A DNA stretch of 48,822 bases, from assembly GCA_016281935.1 (NCBI GenBank), contig JAEEJN010000046.1, forward strand, positions 1-48,822. The letters run 5' to 3'. The translations under genes were made by a program, and so were the position numbers. This document shows positions 40,424 through 48,231 of the stretch, one piece after another (the first letter of the stretch is position 1; the number at the start of each line of letters is the position of its first letter). Source of the DNA: Bacillota bacterium (GTDB lineage: Bacteria > Bacillota > Clostridia > Christensenellales > UMGS416). The notes under the pieces were generated by a model, which was not told the origin of the DNA, did not search any database, and saw only the letters and a list, made by a program, of their open reading frames with translations.

Positions 40424-40750
40424 TTATTTGTAGTTCGCGGGGTTCTGCTGCAGCCTCTGTACGTGACGCGTCTGAGCCTGCGCGGCGGCCGTTCCGGGCG
40501 CTGCCGGCGTGGCGGGCACTTCCGGAGCTTCGTCCGTCAGGCTGTCCTTCAGGCGGAGCAGTTCGTCCGCCGTGTTGAGCGCGACGAGGACAGCGGCCAT
40601 CTGGGTGCTCAGTTTCGGGTTGTTCTTCATGATCTCTTCCATCTTGCGGTCCACGTAGATGGCGACGCGGTGCATGTACTCCTCGCTGTTGGTGCTCGCG
40701 AGGGTGTAATCGAGACCGCCGATCCTGACGACTGTAGTCTGACGTTCCAT
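40424..40750 (-). CDS. zapA: Cell division protein ZapA
   Basis: ZapA binds FtsZ and bundles protofilaments at the division septum. The 108-residue product has the ZapA core (TTVVRIGGLDYTLAS, EEYMHRVAIYVDRKMEEI and LNTADELLRLKDSL) followed by a Pro/Ala-rich tail that looks disordered. The start at 40750 has GGGAGGTGGG upstream; an in-frame extension to 40801 has no family support and would include the promoter. It is commonly next to mutS2 and pheT in Bacillota. Confidence 0.9.
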   Translation of the reverse strand: MERQTTVVRIGGLDYTLASTNSEEYMHRVAIYVDRKMEEIMKNNPKLSTQMAAVLVALNTADELLRLKDSLTDEAPEVPATPAAPGTAAAQAQTRHVQRLQQNPANYK

Positions 40751-40772
40751 AGGCCCACCTCCCATTGCCCTT

Positions 40773-40801
40773 ATTGTACAGGATAGCCCTTCATTATGCA
40801 A
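40773..40801 (-). promoter_or_regulatory. Promoter of zapA
   Basis: TTGCAT and TACAAT are separated by 17 bp. The -35 box lies 5 nt beyond the pheT stop, and the -10 ends 22 nt before the zapA ATG. Confidence 0.75.
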
Positions 40802-40805
40802 GATA

Positions 40806-43202
40806 TCAGCGGCGCACGGCTCCGAAGGAACTCATGAGGTCCGCGAGGATGCGGTCGTAGACGCCGTTCACCTCTTCGTCCGTCAGCGTATGGTCCTGCG
40901 CGCGGAACTCCAGGGAGAAGGCGATCGATTTCTTTCCTTCCCCGACCTGGGCGCCGCGGTATACGTCGAACACGTCGCAGGTCTCGAGGATGCCGTCTCC
41001 GGACAGGGCGATGCGCTCCAGCATGGCGCCGGCGGGGATCTCGTCGTCAACGGTCACGGCCAGGTCGAGCTTGACGGAGGGATAACGGGGCAGCGGACGG
41101 ATGGAGAGATCTTCCTTCATGTGGGAGATGATCTTTTCGACGTCCGCTTCCGCGCAGATGACGCGTCCGGAGATGCCGAAGGCGTCGGCCACGTCCGGAT
41201 GGATCTCGCCCACTTCGGCGATGACTTCGTCGCCGATGAGCGCGAGGGCCTTGCGGCCGGGATGATAGTAGGACGGACCGCCCGCGGTGAAGCGGACGCC
41301 TTCCACGTGCAGCGCGGAGAACAGCGCTTCCAGGACGCCCTTGCCTTCAAAGAAATCGGCTTTGGGATCCAGGATGCCGAAGCACAGCTTCAGCCTCTCG
41401 TCGGGCTGTTCCGTCAGCGGGAAAGCCTTCGGGATGAAGACCTTGCTCATTTCGAACAGGCGGATGACGGAAGCGCGGTGGTTCTGGTTCGTCAGGACGT
41501 TGTTCAGGAGCGTCGGAACGAGCGTCGTACGGAGCAGGCTGTAGTCCTCGCCCAGGGGATTGCGGATACGCACGGCCTGACGCAGAGGCGAATCAGCCTC
41601 CAGATGCAGCCTGTCGAGGGCCGCAGGGCTCATGAAGGAATAGTTCAGGGTCTCGAAATAGCCCATGCCGGCCATGAGATCCTTGATCTGGTAACGGTCC
41701 TTCTGCACTTCGGTCAGATGGCCGCGGTGCATCCTGCCGTTGATGGGTTCGATCGCGATCTTGTCGTAGCCGTGGATGCGCTGCACTTCTTCCGCGATGT
41801 CAGCGGGACCCACGATGTCGCGGCGGAACGAAGGCGCCGTGATGTCCATGTACTCGCCGTCGAAGGACGCTTCGAAATGCAGTCGGCGCAGGATGGAGAT
41901 CATGGTATCGACGGGGATCTCGCGGCCCAGCAGGCGGTTCACCTGGAAGGGCGTGATGTGGAGCTTCACGGGCTCGGTCTCGGAAGTCCCCTCGTCGACC
42001 CAGTCGGAAAGGACCTCACCGCAGCCCAGCTCGCACACAAGGGCGAGCGCGCGGCGCAGGCCGAGTTCGGCCATATCGACCCCCACGCCCTTCTCGAAGC
42101 GGGAGGAGGATTCGGTGCGCAGTCCCAGCGTGCGGGACGTCCTGCGGATGGAGGTGGAATCGAAGGTCGCGGCCTCGAAGACCACGTCGACGGTGTCGTC
42201 CATGATCCCGGAGTTCTCGCCGCCCATGACGCCGGCTACGGCCATGGGGCCTTCCTCGTTGCAGATGACGAGCATGGAATCCGTCAGTTCACGTTCCTTC
42301 TCGTCCAGGGTCATGAGGGTCTCGCCGGGTTCCGCGCAGCGCACGACGATGCGTCCGCCCTTGACGAAGCGCAGATCGAAGGCGTGCAGCGGCTGGCCGA
42401 TCTCCAGCATGACATAGTTCGTGATGTCCACGATGTTGTTGATGGGTCTCTGACCCGCGGCGATCAGGCGCTCGCGCATCCAGCGGGGAGACGGACCGAT
42501 CTTCACGTTGCGCACGACCTGGCCCATATACCTGCGGCACTTTTCGGTGTCACGGACTTCGACCGAGATGACGTCGCTCGTGCGTCCGGGAACGGTCGTG
42601 AAGGCGAGTTCGGGATCCTTCCCTCCCACGTCCATGACGGCCCTGCCCTCGCGGGCGATGCCCAGGATGCTCATGCAGTCGGGACGGTTGGCGAGGATCT
42701 TGAAATCGAGGACCTTCTCGTTCATGCCGAATACGTCGGCGATGGGCGTGCCGGGCACGGGATCCTTCTCGTCCAGGATAAGGAGGCCGTTCACTTCGGC
42801 GCCGGGATAGACGTCGTCCTTGATGCCCAGTTCCTCACCCGAGCAGAGCATGCCTTCGCTGTCCACTCCGCGCAGACGGCTCAGCTTGATCTCCATGCCG
42901 TTGGGCAGCTTCGCGCCGATGAGGGCGGCCGGCACCCACGCGCCTTCGAAGACGTTGGGGGCGCCCGTGACGATCGTCAGGAGACGTCCGATGCCCGCGT
43001 CCACCGAGCAGACCTGCAGGTGGTCGGAATCGGGATGGGGCGTCATCTTCACGATATGGCTCACGACCACGTGGTCCAGTCCGTCGGAGAGATCCCGGAT
43101 CTCTTCCACTTCGGTCCCGGTCATGACCATGCGGTCTGCAAATACTTCAGCGGAATCACCGATATCCGCATATGCCTTGATCCAGCGATAAGGAGCTAAC
43201 AT
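40806..43202 (-). CDS. pheT: Phenylalanine--tRNA ligase beta subunit
   Basis: The 798-residue subunit of the heterotetrameric PheRS holds the tRNA-binding and editing domains. The N-terminal tRNA-bind/EMAP-like region has VVSHIVKMTPHPDSDHLQVCSVDAG, followed by the B3/B4 editing domain, B5 (FQVNRLLGREIPVDTMISIL) and the C-terminal anticodon-binding FDX-ACB domain (PRYPSVKLDLAVTVDDEIPAG). The start has GGAGG 5 nt upstream, 10 nt after the pheS stop. It is co-regulated with pheS by the T-box leader. Confidence 0.97.
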   Translation of the reverse strand: MLAPYRWIKAYADIGDSAEVFADRMVMTGTEVEEIRDLSDGLDHVVVSHIVKMTPHPDSDHLQVCSVDAGIGRLLTIVTGAPNVFEGAWVPAALIGAKLPNGMEIKLSRLRGVDSEGMLCSGEELGIKDDVYPGAEVNGLLILDEKDPVPGTPIADVFGMNEKVLDFKILANRPDCMSILGIAREGRAVMDVGGKDPELAFTTVPGRTSDVISVEVRDTEKCRRYMGQVVRNVKIGPSPRWMRERLIAAGQRPINNIVDITNYVMLEIGQPLHAFDLRFVKGGRIVVRCAEPGETLMTLDEKERELTDSMLVICNEEGPMAVAGVMGGENSGIMDDTVDVVFEAATFDSTSIRRTSRTLGLRTESSSRFEKGVGVDMAELGLRRALALVCELGCGEVLSDWVDEGTSETEPVKLHITPFQVNRLLGREIPVDTMISILRRLHFEASFDGEYMDITAPSFRRDIVGPADIAEEVQRIHGYDKIAIEPINGRMHRGHLTEVQKDRYQIKDLMAGMGYFETLNYSFMSPAALDRLHLEADSPLRQAVRIRNPLGEDYSLLRTTLVPTLLNNVLTNQNHRASVIRLFEMSKVFIPKAFPLTEQPDERLKLCFGILDPKADFFEGKGVLEALFSALHVEGVRFTAGGPSYYHPGRKALALIGDEVIAEVGEIHPDVADAFGISGRVICAEADVEKIISHMKEDLSIRPLPRYPSVKLDLAVTVDDEIPAGAMLERIALSGDGILETCDVFDVYRGAQVGEGKKSIAFSLEFRAQDHTLTDEEVNGVYDRILADLMSSFGAVRR

Positions 43203-43212
43203 CCTATCCTCC

Positions 43213-44244
43213 TCACACCTGCGACAGGAAGCGCAGGTCGTTCTCGAAATTGTTGCGCAGGTCCGTGATGCCGTACTTGATGTTCGTCAGACGGTCCAGG
43301 CCCACGCCGAAGGCGAATCCGCTGTAGACGTCAGGGTCGATCCCGCACATCTCGAGGACGTGGGGGTTGACCATGCCGCAGCCCAGGACCTCCAGCCAGC
43401 CGGTGCCGTGGCAGACCCGGCAGTGATCGTCGTGCCCGCCGCACATATAGCAGGAGATGTCGACTTCGGAACTCGGCTCCGTGAAGGGGAAATAGGACGG
43501 CCGGCAGCGGATCTTGACGCCGTCGCCGTACAGCTCTTTGGCGAAGGTCTCCAGCGTGCCCATGAGATGGCCCATGTGGATGCCCTTGTCGATGACGAGG
43601 CCTTCGATCTGATGGAACACCGGGGAATGCGTGGCGTCCACTTCGTCGAAGCGGTAAACGCGTCCGGGGCAGATGACCCGGATGGGCGGCTTATGGGTCA
43701 GCATGGTGCGGGCCTGCACGGGAGACGTATGGGTGCGCAGAAGGATGTTGTCCGTGATGTACATGGAATCCTGCATGTCGCGCGCCGGATGGTCCTTGGG
43801 CAGGTTCAGCAGTTCAAAATTGAAATGGTCCAGCTCCACTTCGGGGCCTTCCACGACTTCGAATCCCATCCCGATGAAGATCTCCTCCAGCCTGCGCTGC
43901 ACGAGCGTCAGGGGATGCAGACGTCCGACCGCGGGCTCCTTGCCCGGAAGGGTCACGTCCACTTTCTCGGAGGCGAGGCGCATCCGTTTCTCGAATTCGA
44001 CGAGCGCCTTCCTGCGGGCCTCCATGAGCTCTTCCAGCTCGGCCCGTTTCTCATTCACCAGTTTGCCCATGACGGGGCGTTCTTCCGGGGAGAGGCTCCC
44101 CATCTGACGCAGTATCTGCGTCATGGAACCTTTCTTGCCCAGAAAACGGACCCTGAGCTCGTCCAGCCCCGAAGCGTCCCTCGCTTCGCGGACGGCCTGC
44201 GCGGCTTCCTGCAGCATCTGGTTCAGCGTATCCTGCAATGCCAT
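43213..44244 (-). CDS. pheS: Phenylalanine--tRNA ligase alpha subunit
   Basis: PheS carries the class II catalytic core that activates phenylalanine and charges tRNA-Phe. The 343 residues have the N-terminal coiled coil (1-85), HPLTLVQRRLEEIFIGMGFE, motif 2 region SPVFHQIEGLVIDKGIHMGHL, and the motif 3 region SGFAFGVGLDRLTNIKYGI. The CYMCGGHDDHCRVCHGTGW stretch near 265-283 has three cysteines and several histidines, more than usual at this place, and might bind metal. An AAGGAGCAG site precedes the start, just downstream of the T-box terminator. Confidence 0.97.
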   Translation of the reverse strand: MALQDTLNQMLQEAAQAVREARDASGLDELRVRFLGKKGSMTQILRQMGSLSPEERPVMGKLVNEKRAELEELMEARRKALVEFEKRMRLASEKVDVTLPGKEPAVGRLHPLTLVQRRLEEIFIGMGFEVVEGPEVELDHFNFELLNLPKDHPARDMQDSMYITDNILLRTHTSPVQARTMLTHKPPIRVICPGRVYRFDEVDATHSPVFHQIEGLVIDKGIHMGHLMGTLETFAKELYGDGVKIRCRPSYFPFTEPSSEVDISCYMCGGHDDHCRVCHGTGWLEVLGCGMVNPHVLEMCGIDPDVYSGFAFGVGLDRLTNIKYGITDLRNNFENDLRFLSQV

Positions 44245-44261
44245 TCTTCTGCTCCTTAGTC

Positions 44262-44495
44262 AAAAAATAAAACCCTCGCCTTGGGGCGAGAGTCGGTTCG
44301 CGGTACCACCCAAATTCGCGCAATGATGCGCCTTGTGCGCGCTGTAACGTGCGCTCACGCGCGGACCTACTCTCCTTCAGCCCGCGGACTCCGCAGCGAA
44401 CTTCGCCGGAACCTGTCCCGGAGCGCTCCCAGCCTGCGGCGCTGCCTCTCTTTTCGGACGGTGTACCGGTTACTCTTCTGCATCCAAGTCGATAC
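44262..44495 (-). promoter_or_regulatory. T-box leader controlling pheST
   Basis: The leader carries the T-box sequence GGGTGGTACCGCG (minus strand, 44300-44311), followed by the competing terminator CTCGCC-4 nt-GGCGAG and a TTTTATTTTTT run at 44262-44290. Upstream are the AGAGAGG and GCTGAAGGAGAGTAGG segments of stem I/III. Uncharged tRNA would stabilise the antiterminator. A TTC specifier codon for Phe is expected; a TTC occurs in the specifier-loop region, but I could not fix its position without folding. Confidence 0.93.
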
Positions 44496-44501
44496 CATGG
44501 C

Positions 44502-44530
44502 ATTATAGCAAAGTCGCGGGATTCTTGCAA
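44502..44530 (-). promoter_or_regulatory. Promoter of the pheST T-box transcript
   Basis: TTGCAA and TATAAT are separated by 17 bp with TGC before the -10 (extended). Transcription should start near 44495. Confidence 0.85.
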
Positions 44531-44539
44531 GCGTCCCCC

Positions 44540-44568
44540 TTGGCAGAGCAAAAAAAAAGGACTACAAT
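44540..44568 (+). promoter_or_regulatory. Promoter of the small ORF-purN unit
   Basis: TTGGCA and TACAAT are separated by 17 bp on the plus strand. Its -35 lies 9 bp from the -35 of the divergent pheS promoter. Confidence 0.75.
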
Positions 44569-44598
44569 AAAAATAAAGACAGACAGGAGGTGTCAGCC

Positions 44599-44751
44599 GT
44601 GTGTGAACTGTGCAGGATGCTGGCGGAGATGGAGGCCTACTCCCGCCGTCTCGAAGAACAGGAAAAGAAACGCAAAGCCTATGCCGCCGAGATCCGGCTG
44701 ATGCAGGACAAGGGCGGAGAAGAAAAGAAATCGGAGGAATCCGCTTCATGA
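44599..44751 (+). CDS. 50-residue coiled protein with CELC motif, coupled to purN
   Basis: A GTG-start ORF is preceded by AGGAGGTG 6 nt upstream, a near-ideal site. The 50-residue product is (M)CELCRMLAEMEAYS.., a strongly charged helix rich in Glu/Lys/Arg, ending in EESAS. The N-terminal Cys-x-x-Cys could bind metal. Its TGA overlaps the purN ATG (ATGA), so translation is coupled, and its own promoter lies just upstream. No family is recognised; a role linked to purN is inferred from position only. Confidence 0.72.
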   Translation: MCELCRMLAEMEAYSRRLEEQEKKRKAYAAEIRLMQDKGGEEKKSEESAS

Positions 44752-45341
44752 GGATCGCCGTCTTCGCCTCCCACGGAGGCACCGACATGCAGGCGATCGT
44801 CGACGGATGCAAGTCCGGCGCGATCGACGCGGAAGTCGCGCTGATCATCAGCAACAACTCGGACTCCATGGCGCTGCAGCGCGCGGAGCGCGAAGGCATA
44901 GACCACTATCACCTGAGCGCGAAGAAGTGCGGATCCGAAGAGGCGCTGGAAGAACGCGTGCTCTCCCTCCTGGAGGAATACCGGATCGACATGATCTTTC
45001 TCGCGGGCTACATGCGCAAGCTGGGCGACCGGATCCTGGAAGCCTACCATGACCGCGTGTTCAACATCCATCCGGCGTTGCTGCCTAAATACGGCGGCCG
45101 CGGGATGTACGGCATCCACGTGCACGAGGCCGTGATCGCTGCGGGGGATCCCGTCAGCGGTGTCACGATCCACAGGGTGAACAACCGCTATGATTCCGGG
45201 GACATCGTAGCGCAGACGGAAGTCCCCGTACTCCCCGGAGACGACGCGGAGACCCTGGCCGCGAGAGTCTTGGAGCGCGAGCACCAATTCCTTGTGGAAG
45301 TCATTTCGGAGATCGCGAAAGGGAACATCCCTCTCGGCTGA
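44748..45341 (+). CDS. purN: Phosphoribosylglycinamide formyltransferase PurN
   Basis: PurN transfers a formyl group from 10-formyl-THF to GAR in purine synthesis. The 197-residue protein has the catalytic Asn106 and His108 in FNIHPALLPKYGG, HVHEAVIAAGD, and Asp149 in YDSGDIVAQ, matching the Asn-His-Asp set of the family. The N-terminus HGGTDMQAIVDG differs slightly from the usual GSGSNFQAI phosphate loop. No other purine genes are nearby. The start at 44748 overlaps the small upstream ORF stop. A strong terminator follows. Confidence 0.9.
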   Translation: MRIAVFASHGGTDMQAIVDGCKSGAIDAEVALIISNNSDSMALQRAEREGIDHYHLSAKKCGSEEALEERVLSLLEEYRIDMIFLAGYMRKLGDRILEAYHDRVFNIHPALLPKYGGRGMYGIHVHEAVIAAGDPVSGVTIHRVNNRYDSGDIVAQTEVPVLPGDDAETLAARVLEREHQFLVEVISEIAKGNIPLG

Positions 45342-45364
45342 TCAGCTCCCGACGAATACAGCAA

Positions 45365-45399
45365 ACGGCATGACGATGAAAGTCATGCCGTGTTTTTTT
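45365..45399 (+). terminator. Terminator of purN
   Basis: ACGGCATGAC-7 nt-GTCATGCCGT is a perfect 10-bp stem followed by GTTTTTTT. It may also serve the convergent kinase-like gene ending at 45417, though the minus-strand T-run is weaker. Confidence 0.92.
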
Positions 45400-45416
45400 G
45401 CTCTTACGGGCCGGTC

Positions 45417-45977
45417 TCAGGTCTCAGGTTCTTCCTCAGGGACAACGGGACCTTCCGATCCCCTGTCATGCTCCCGCATCTTCTCCCAGTAATCGAGGAG
45501 CTCGTCCGCTTCCCTGCGGGAATGCAGCGTGATGATCTCCTTGCGGGAGTAGCGGTCCAGCAGTTCCAGGATCTTCGGGCGCTGTTCCTGGGCAAAGCCG
45601 CTCACGTAAGCGAGAAACTCTTCATACAGGTCCCCTTCCCCGTTCTCGACCCAGGGGATGTCCGGGCGTTCCTTACCGATCCTGTCCTTCAGGCCTTCCA
45701 GGCAGACGTCCGTGGGATAGTCCAGGAAGATGACGCAGTCGCATTTACGCAGCCTGTATTCCATGGTCCCGGAATAGTTCCCGTCGAGGATCCAGGCTTC
45801 TTCCGCCGTGATCTCATGCAGGACTTCCAGGAGCTCTTCGCGTTCAAGATGCGTCCTGTCCTCGCGCCAGTACAGGTTGTCCATATGCCAGAGCGGGAGC
45901 CCCGTGACTGCGGCCATGCGCTCCGAGAACACGCTCTTGCCAGCACCGGGACAGCCGATGACGATGAAGCGCTTCAT
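45417..45977 (-). CDS. Small P-loop kinase-like protein (FlaR/topology-modulation type)
   Basis: The 186-residue protein is an adenylate-kinase-like P-loop NTPase: Walker A GCPGAGKS (8-15), the conserved HMDNLYWRED segment near 31-40, WILDGNYSGTMEYRL and CVIFLDYPTDVCL. Such proteins are often annotated as topology modulation protein or AAA ATPase; their substrate is not established. The C-terminal 20 residues are acidic. Its start overlaps the HAD phosphatase stop (ATGA), so it is co-translated with a dehydrogenase/phosphatase pair and may act on a small phosphorylated metabolite; this is speculation. Confidence 0.82.
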   Translation of the reverse strand: MKRFIVIGCPGAGKSVFSERMAAVTGLPLWHMDNLYWREDRTHLEREELLEVLHEITAEEAWILDGNYSGTMEYRLRKCDCVIFLDYPTDVCLEGLKDRIGKERPDIPWVENGEGDLYEEFLAYVSGFAQEQRPKILELLDRYSRKEIITLHSRREADELLDYWEKMREHDRGSEGPVVPEEEPET

Positions 45978-46783
45978 AGCAGATCGAGGATGTTCTCCAG
46001 ACGGTCGAACACGAGATCCGGCTGGACGGTCGAGGTCTCCAGGTCTTCCGGATGGGTCTCGCCGCTGAGGACACAGATGGAAAGGATGCCGTGGTTCACG
46101 CCGGTCGCGACGTCCGTATAGAGACGGTCGCCGCAGATCGCGAGCTCTTCCGGGGGAAGGCCCGTCATCTCAAGCATCCCGCGGACGATCTCGCCGTAGG
46201 GCTTGCCGATGATGAGATCGGCCTTTCTGCCCGTGGAGGCTTCGATCAGGGCCATGAAGGAGCCCAGATCCGGCACGAAGCCGGTCTCCGTGGGGCAGTT
46301 GAAATCCGGATGGGTCGCGATGTAGGGCTTGCCTTCCCTGACCCAGTCGCAGAACACGCAGAGCTTTTTGTAGTCCAGCGAGGTATCGAAGCCCGCGACG
46401 AGGACGTCGGGATCCTCGTCCACGACTTTGATGCCGTAATCGGCGAACTCGTCCCGGAGGAACTGGTTGCCGAGGAGCCCGACCGTTTTGCCGGGCAGGT
46501 TGCGGTTCAGGTACTGAGCGGTCGCCATGCCGGAAGAATAGATGTTCTCCAGGGTGGCGGGGCAGCCCATGCGGGTCAGCTTCTGCACGTAGAAATCGCT
46601 GTTGTGGGAAGAGTTGTTCGTGAGGAACAGGATGCTCTTCCCCATCCGGTAGATCTCTTCGTAGAAGCGCAGGGAACCTTCGATGAGGTTGTTGCCCAGA
46701 TAGAAGGTACCGTCCATGTCCAGGACGAAGCAGCGTACGCGCTTCAGCCTTTCCAGGTTCTCGGGAGTATTAGTCCAGTTCAT
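45974..46783 (-). CDS. HAD-IIA family phosphatase (NagD/AraL-like)
   Basis: The 269-residue HAD hydrolase has motif I DMDGT (22-26), motif II FLTNNSS, motif III GKPYGEIVRGML and GDRLYTDV, with the type IIA cap in between. Relatives such as NagD, AraL and glycerol-3-phosphate phosphatases dephosphorylate sugar or polyol phosphates. It overlaps the preceding glycerol-1-phosphate dehydrogenase gene by 14 nt, so a pathway from dihydroxyacetone phosphate through a glycerol phosphate to free glycerol, or removal of a by-product, is plausible but inferred. Confidence 0.9.
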   Translation of the reverse strand: MNWTNTPENLERLKRVRCFVLDMDGTFYLGNNLIEGSLRFYEEIYRMGKSILFLTNNSSHNSDFYVQKLTRMGCPATLENIYSSGMATAQYLNRNLPGKTVGLLGNQFLRDEFADYGIKVVDEDPDVLVAGFDTSLDYKKLCVFCDWVREGKPYIATHPDFNCPTETGFVPDLGSFMALIEASTGRKADLIIGKPYGEIVRGMLEMTGLPPEELAICGDRLYTDVATGVNHGILSICVLSGETHPEDLETSTVQPDLVFDRLENILDLL

Positions 46784-48101
46784 CCACGATCCTTTCCGCG
46801 ATCTTCTGCATGTCGCCGTAGAAGGTCGCGACCTCGGGCAGGGTCAGTCTCTTGGCCCGGATGACCCAGGCGTAGCGGACGGCGTCGTAGATGTCGTCCT
46901 TGGTATATCCCAGATCTTTGGGAAGCACGGGACCGCCCGCGTCCTTCAGGGCCTTGGCGGCCAGCGCGCGCTGGGCGGGCAGTTCGGCCGTCTTCGCGCG
47001 GTATTCATCCCACAGGGGCAGGAGTTTCGCGCACCACTGACGGAACTGGGCTTCTCCGCCGAGGAGATAGTCCTTATTGTCGCGCAGGAGGATGGGCGCG
47101 AGGCTCCCGTAGGCGCGGCTCATGTCGTCCATCCAGGCGTTCCAGTCAGGGAACACGGGCTCATGGGGCTCGGCCTCGAAGAACAGTTCGTATTCGCGCA
47201 TGGCGATGATGGAGGCGACTCCGACCTTGTCCCCATGCAGGGCTGCCTTCTTGCCGCGGAGCATGTCCCTCATCTCCAGGAAATGGGAGATGTGGTGCTC
47301 GCAGCCTGAAGCCGGGCGGGAATCGCCCTTCATCTGCATGGCGATGCCGGAGAGCACGAGCGCCTTCATGAGGCCTTCGATGGAATCATATTCGCGGGAA
47401 GCCATGCCGGGGACGGCGTCGACGCAGCGGTCGAGGGCTTCCTTCGTCATGTCGGCGATCTCGGTGCAGTAATGCTCGCCGGTCAGGTCCCTGCCGAGGC
47501 CCCAGTCCAGGAGCGCGGTGTGCTTGCCCAGGATGTCCCCGAGGCCGGCGGCCACGAGGTTGGCGGGAGCTTCCTGCAGGATCTTCATCTCGGCGTACAC
47601 GCCTTCGGGATGGACGCCGGGGATCGTGATCTTGAATCCGTCGATGAGGACGGGCGTGACGTTGGAGGCGAAGCCGTCCATGGAGGGAGCGGTGCCGAAG
47701 ATGACGTACGGGATGCCGGTCCTGTGGGCGCAGATGCGGCCAATGTCGTTCATGGTGCCCGTGCCGACGGACACGATGAGTTTGGGCATAGGCTCCATCG
47801 CCAGCATGACCTCGCCGATGGACTCGGCGTCGGCGTGGATCTCCTTCCTCGTGATGACGCGTACGCGGACCGTGCGTCCGGCCGCTTCCAGGATCCCTTT
47901 GAGCTTCTCGCCGGCGACCGCGTAGGTGTTCGTGTCGGCGATCATGAGGATGTCTCCCGTAAGGCCCAGCTTTTCAAGGCTCTCCGGGAACTTTTCCATG
48001 ACGCCGTCGCCGATCTGCATGTCGCGGGTCAGGATCGGATGCTGCTTCCCGCAGACGCAGTCCACGGTCTGTCCGAGGGGGATCTTTCTTTCTTCTGACA
48101 T
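46770..48101 (-). CDS. sn-glycerol-1-phosphate dehydrogenase family protein (copy 2)
   Basis: The 443-residue protein is a paralogue of the one at 30333-31715. It has CVCGKQH (15-21), GTGTMND at 113-119 for NAD, GTAPSMDGFASN (136-147) and likely metal ligands Asp189 (AGLGD), His269 (SGCEHHISH) and His289 (ALHG). The family includes B. subtilis AraM. It starts a three-gene operon with a HAD phosphatase and a small kinase-like protein. The start at 48101 has GGAGGT 6 nt upstream; a longer frame to 48122 is less likely. Confidence 0.87.
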   Translation of the reverse strand: MSEERKIPLGQTVDCVCGKQHPILTRDMQIGDGVMEKFPESLEKLGLTGDILMIADTNTYAVAGEKLKGILEAAGRTVRVRVITRKEIHADAESIGEVMLAMEPMPKLIVSVGTGTMNDIGRICAHRTGIPYVIFGTAPSMDGFASNVTPVLIDGFKITIPGVHPEGVYAEMKILQEAPANLVAAGLGDILGKHTALLDWGLGRDLTGEHYCTEIADMTKEALDRCVDAVPGMASREYDSIEGLMKALVLSGIAMQMKGDSRPASGCEHHISHFLEMRDMLRGKKAALHGDKVGVASIIAMREYELFFEAEPHEPVFPDWNAWMDDMSRAYGSLAPILLRDNKDYLLGGEAQFRQWCAKLLPLWDEYRAKTAELPAQRALAAKALKDAGGPVLPKDLGYTKDDIYDAVRYAWVIRAKRLTLPEVATFYGDMQKIAERIVDELD

Positions 48102-48135
48102 GGATGACCTCCGAAGTTTCATTCTGAATGATGCA

Positions 48136-48141
48136 AGTATA
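48136..48141 (-). promoter_or_regulatory. Candidate extended -10 box upstream of dehydrogenase copy 2
   Basis: TGATATACT on the minus strand fits an extended -10 (TGn-TATACT) 34 nt before the ATG at 48101; no good -35 is visible. Confidence 0.4.
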
Positions 48142-48169
48142 TCACAAAACGCCCCTCTTGGACACGGTC

Positions 48170-48198
48170 TTCCGAAAATATGGAAAGATTGCTATAAT
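48170..48198 (+). promoter_or_regulatory. Promoter of gatCA
   Basis: TGC-TATAAT is an extended -10 box with a weak TTCCGA 17 bp upstream, about 33 nt before the gatC ATG. Confidence 0.65.
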
Positions 48199-48231
48199 GG
48201 GGCCGGGACTCCGGTCCCTTTGGAGGTGTCC

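Noticed and set aside
40890-43199. 769-codon open frame on the plus strand opposite pheT
   Set aside because: Full antisense shadow of pheT; composition (Asp/His/Gly/Val-rich, no domain pattern) is that of a complement frame.
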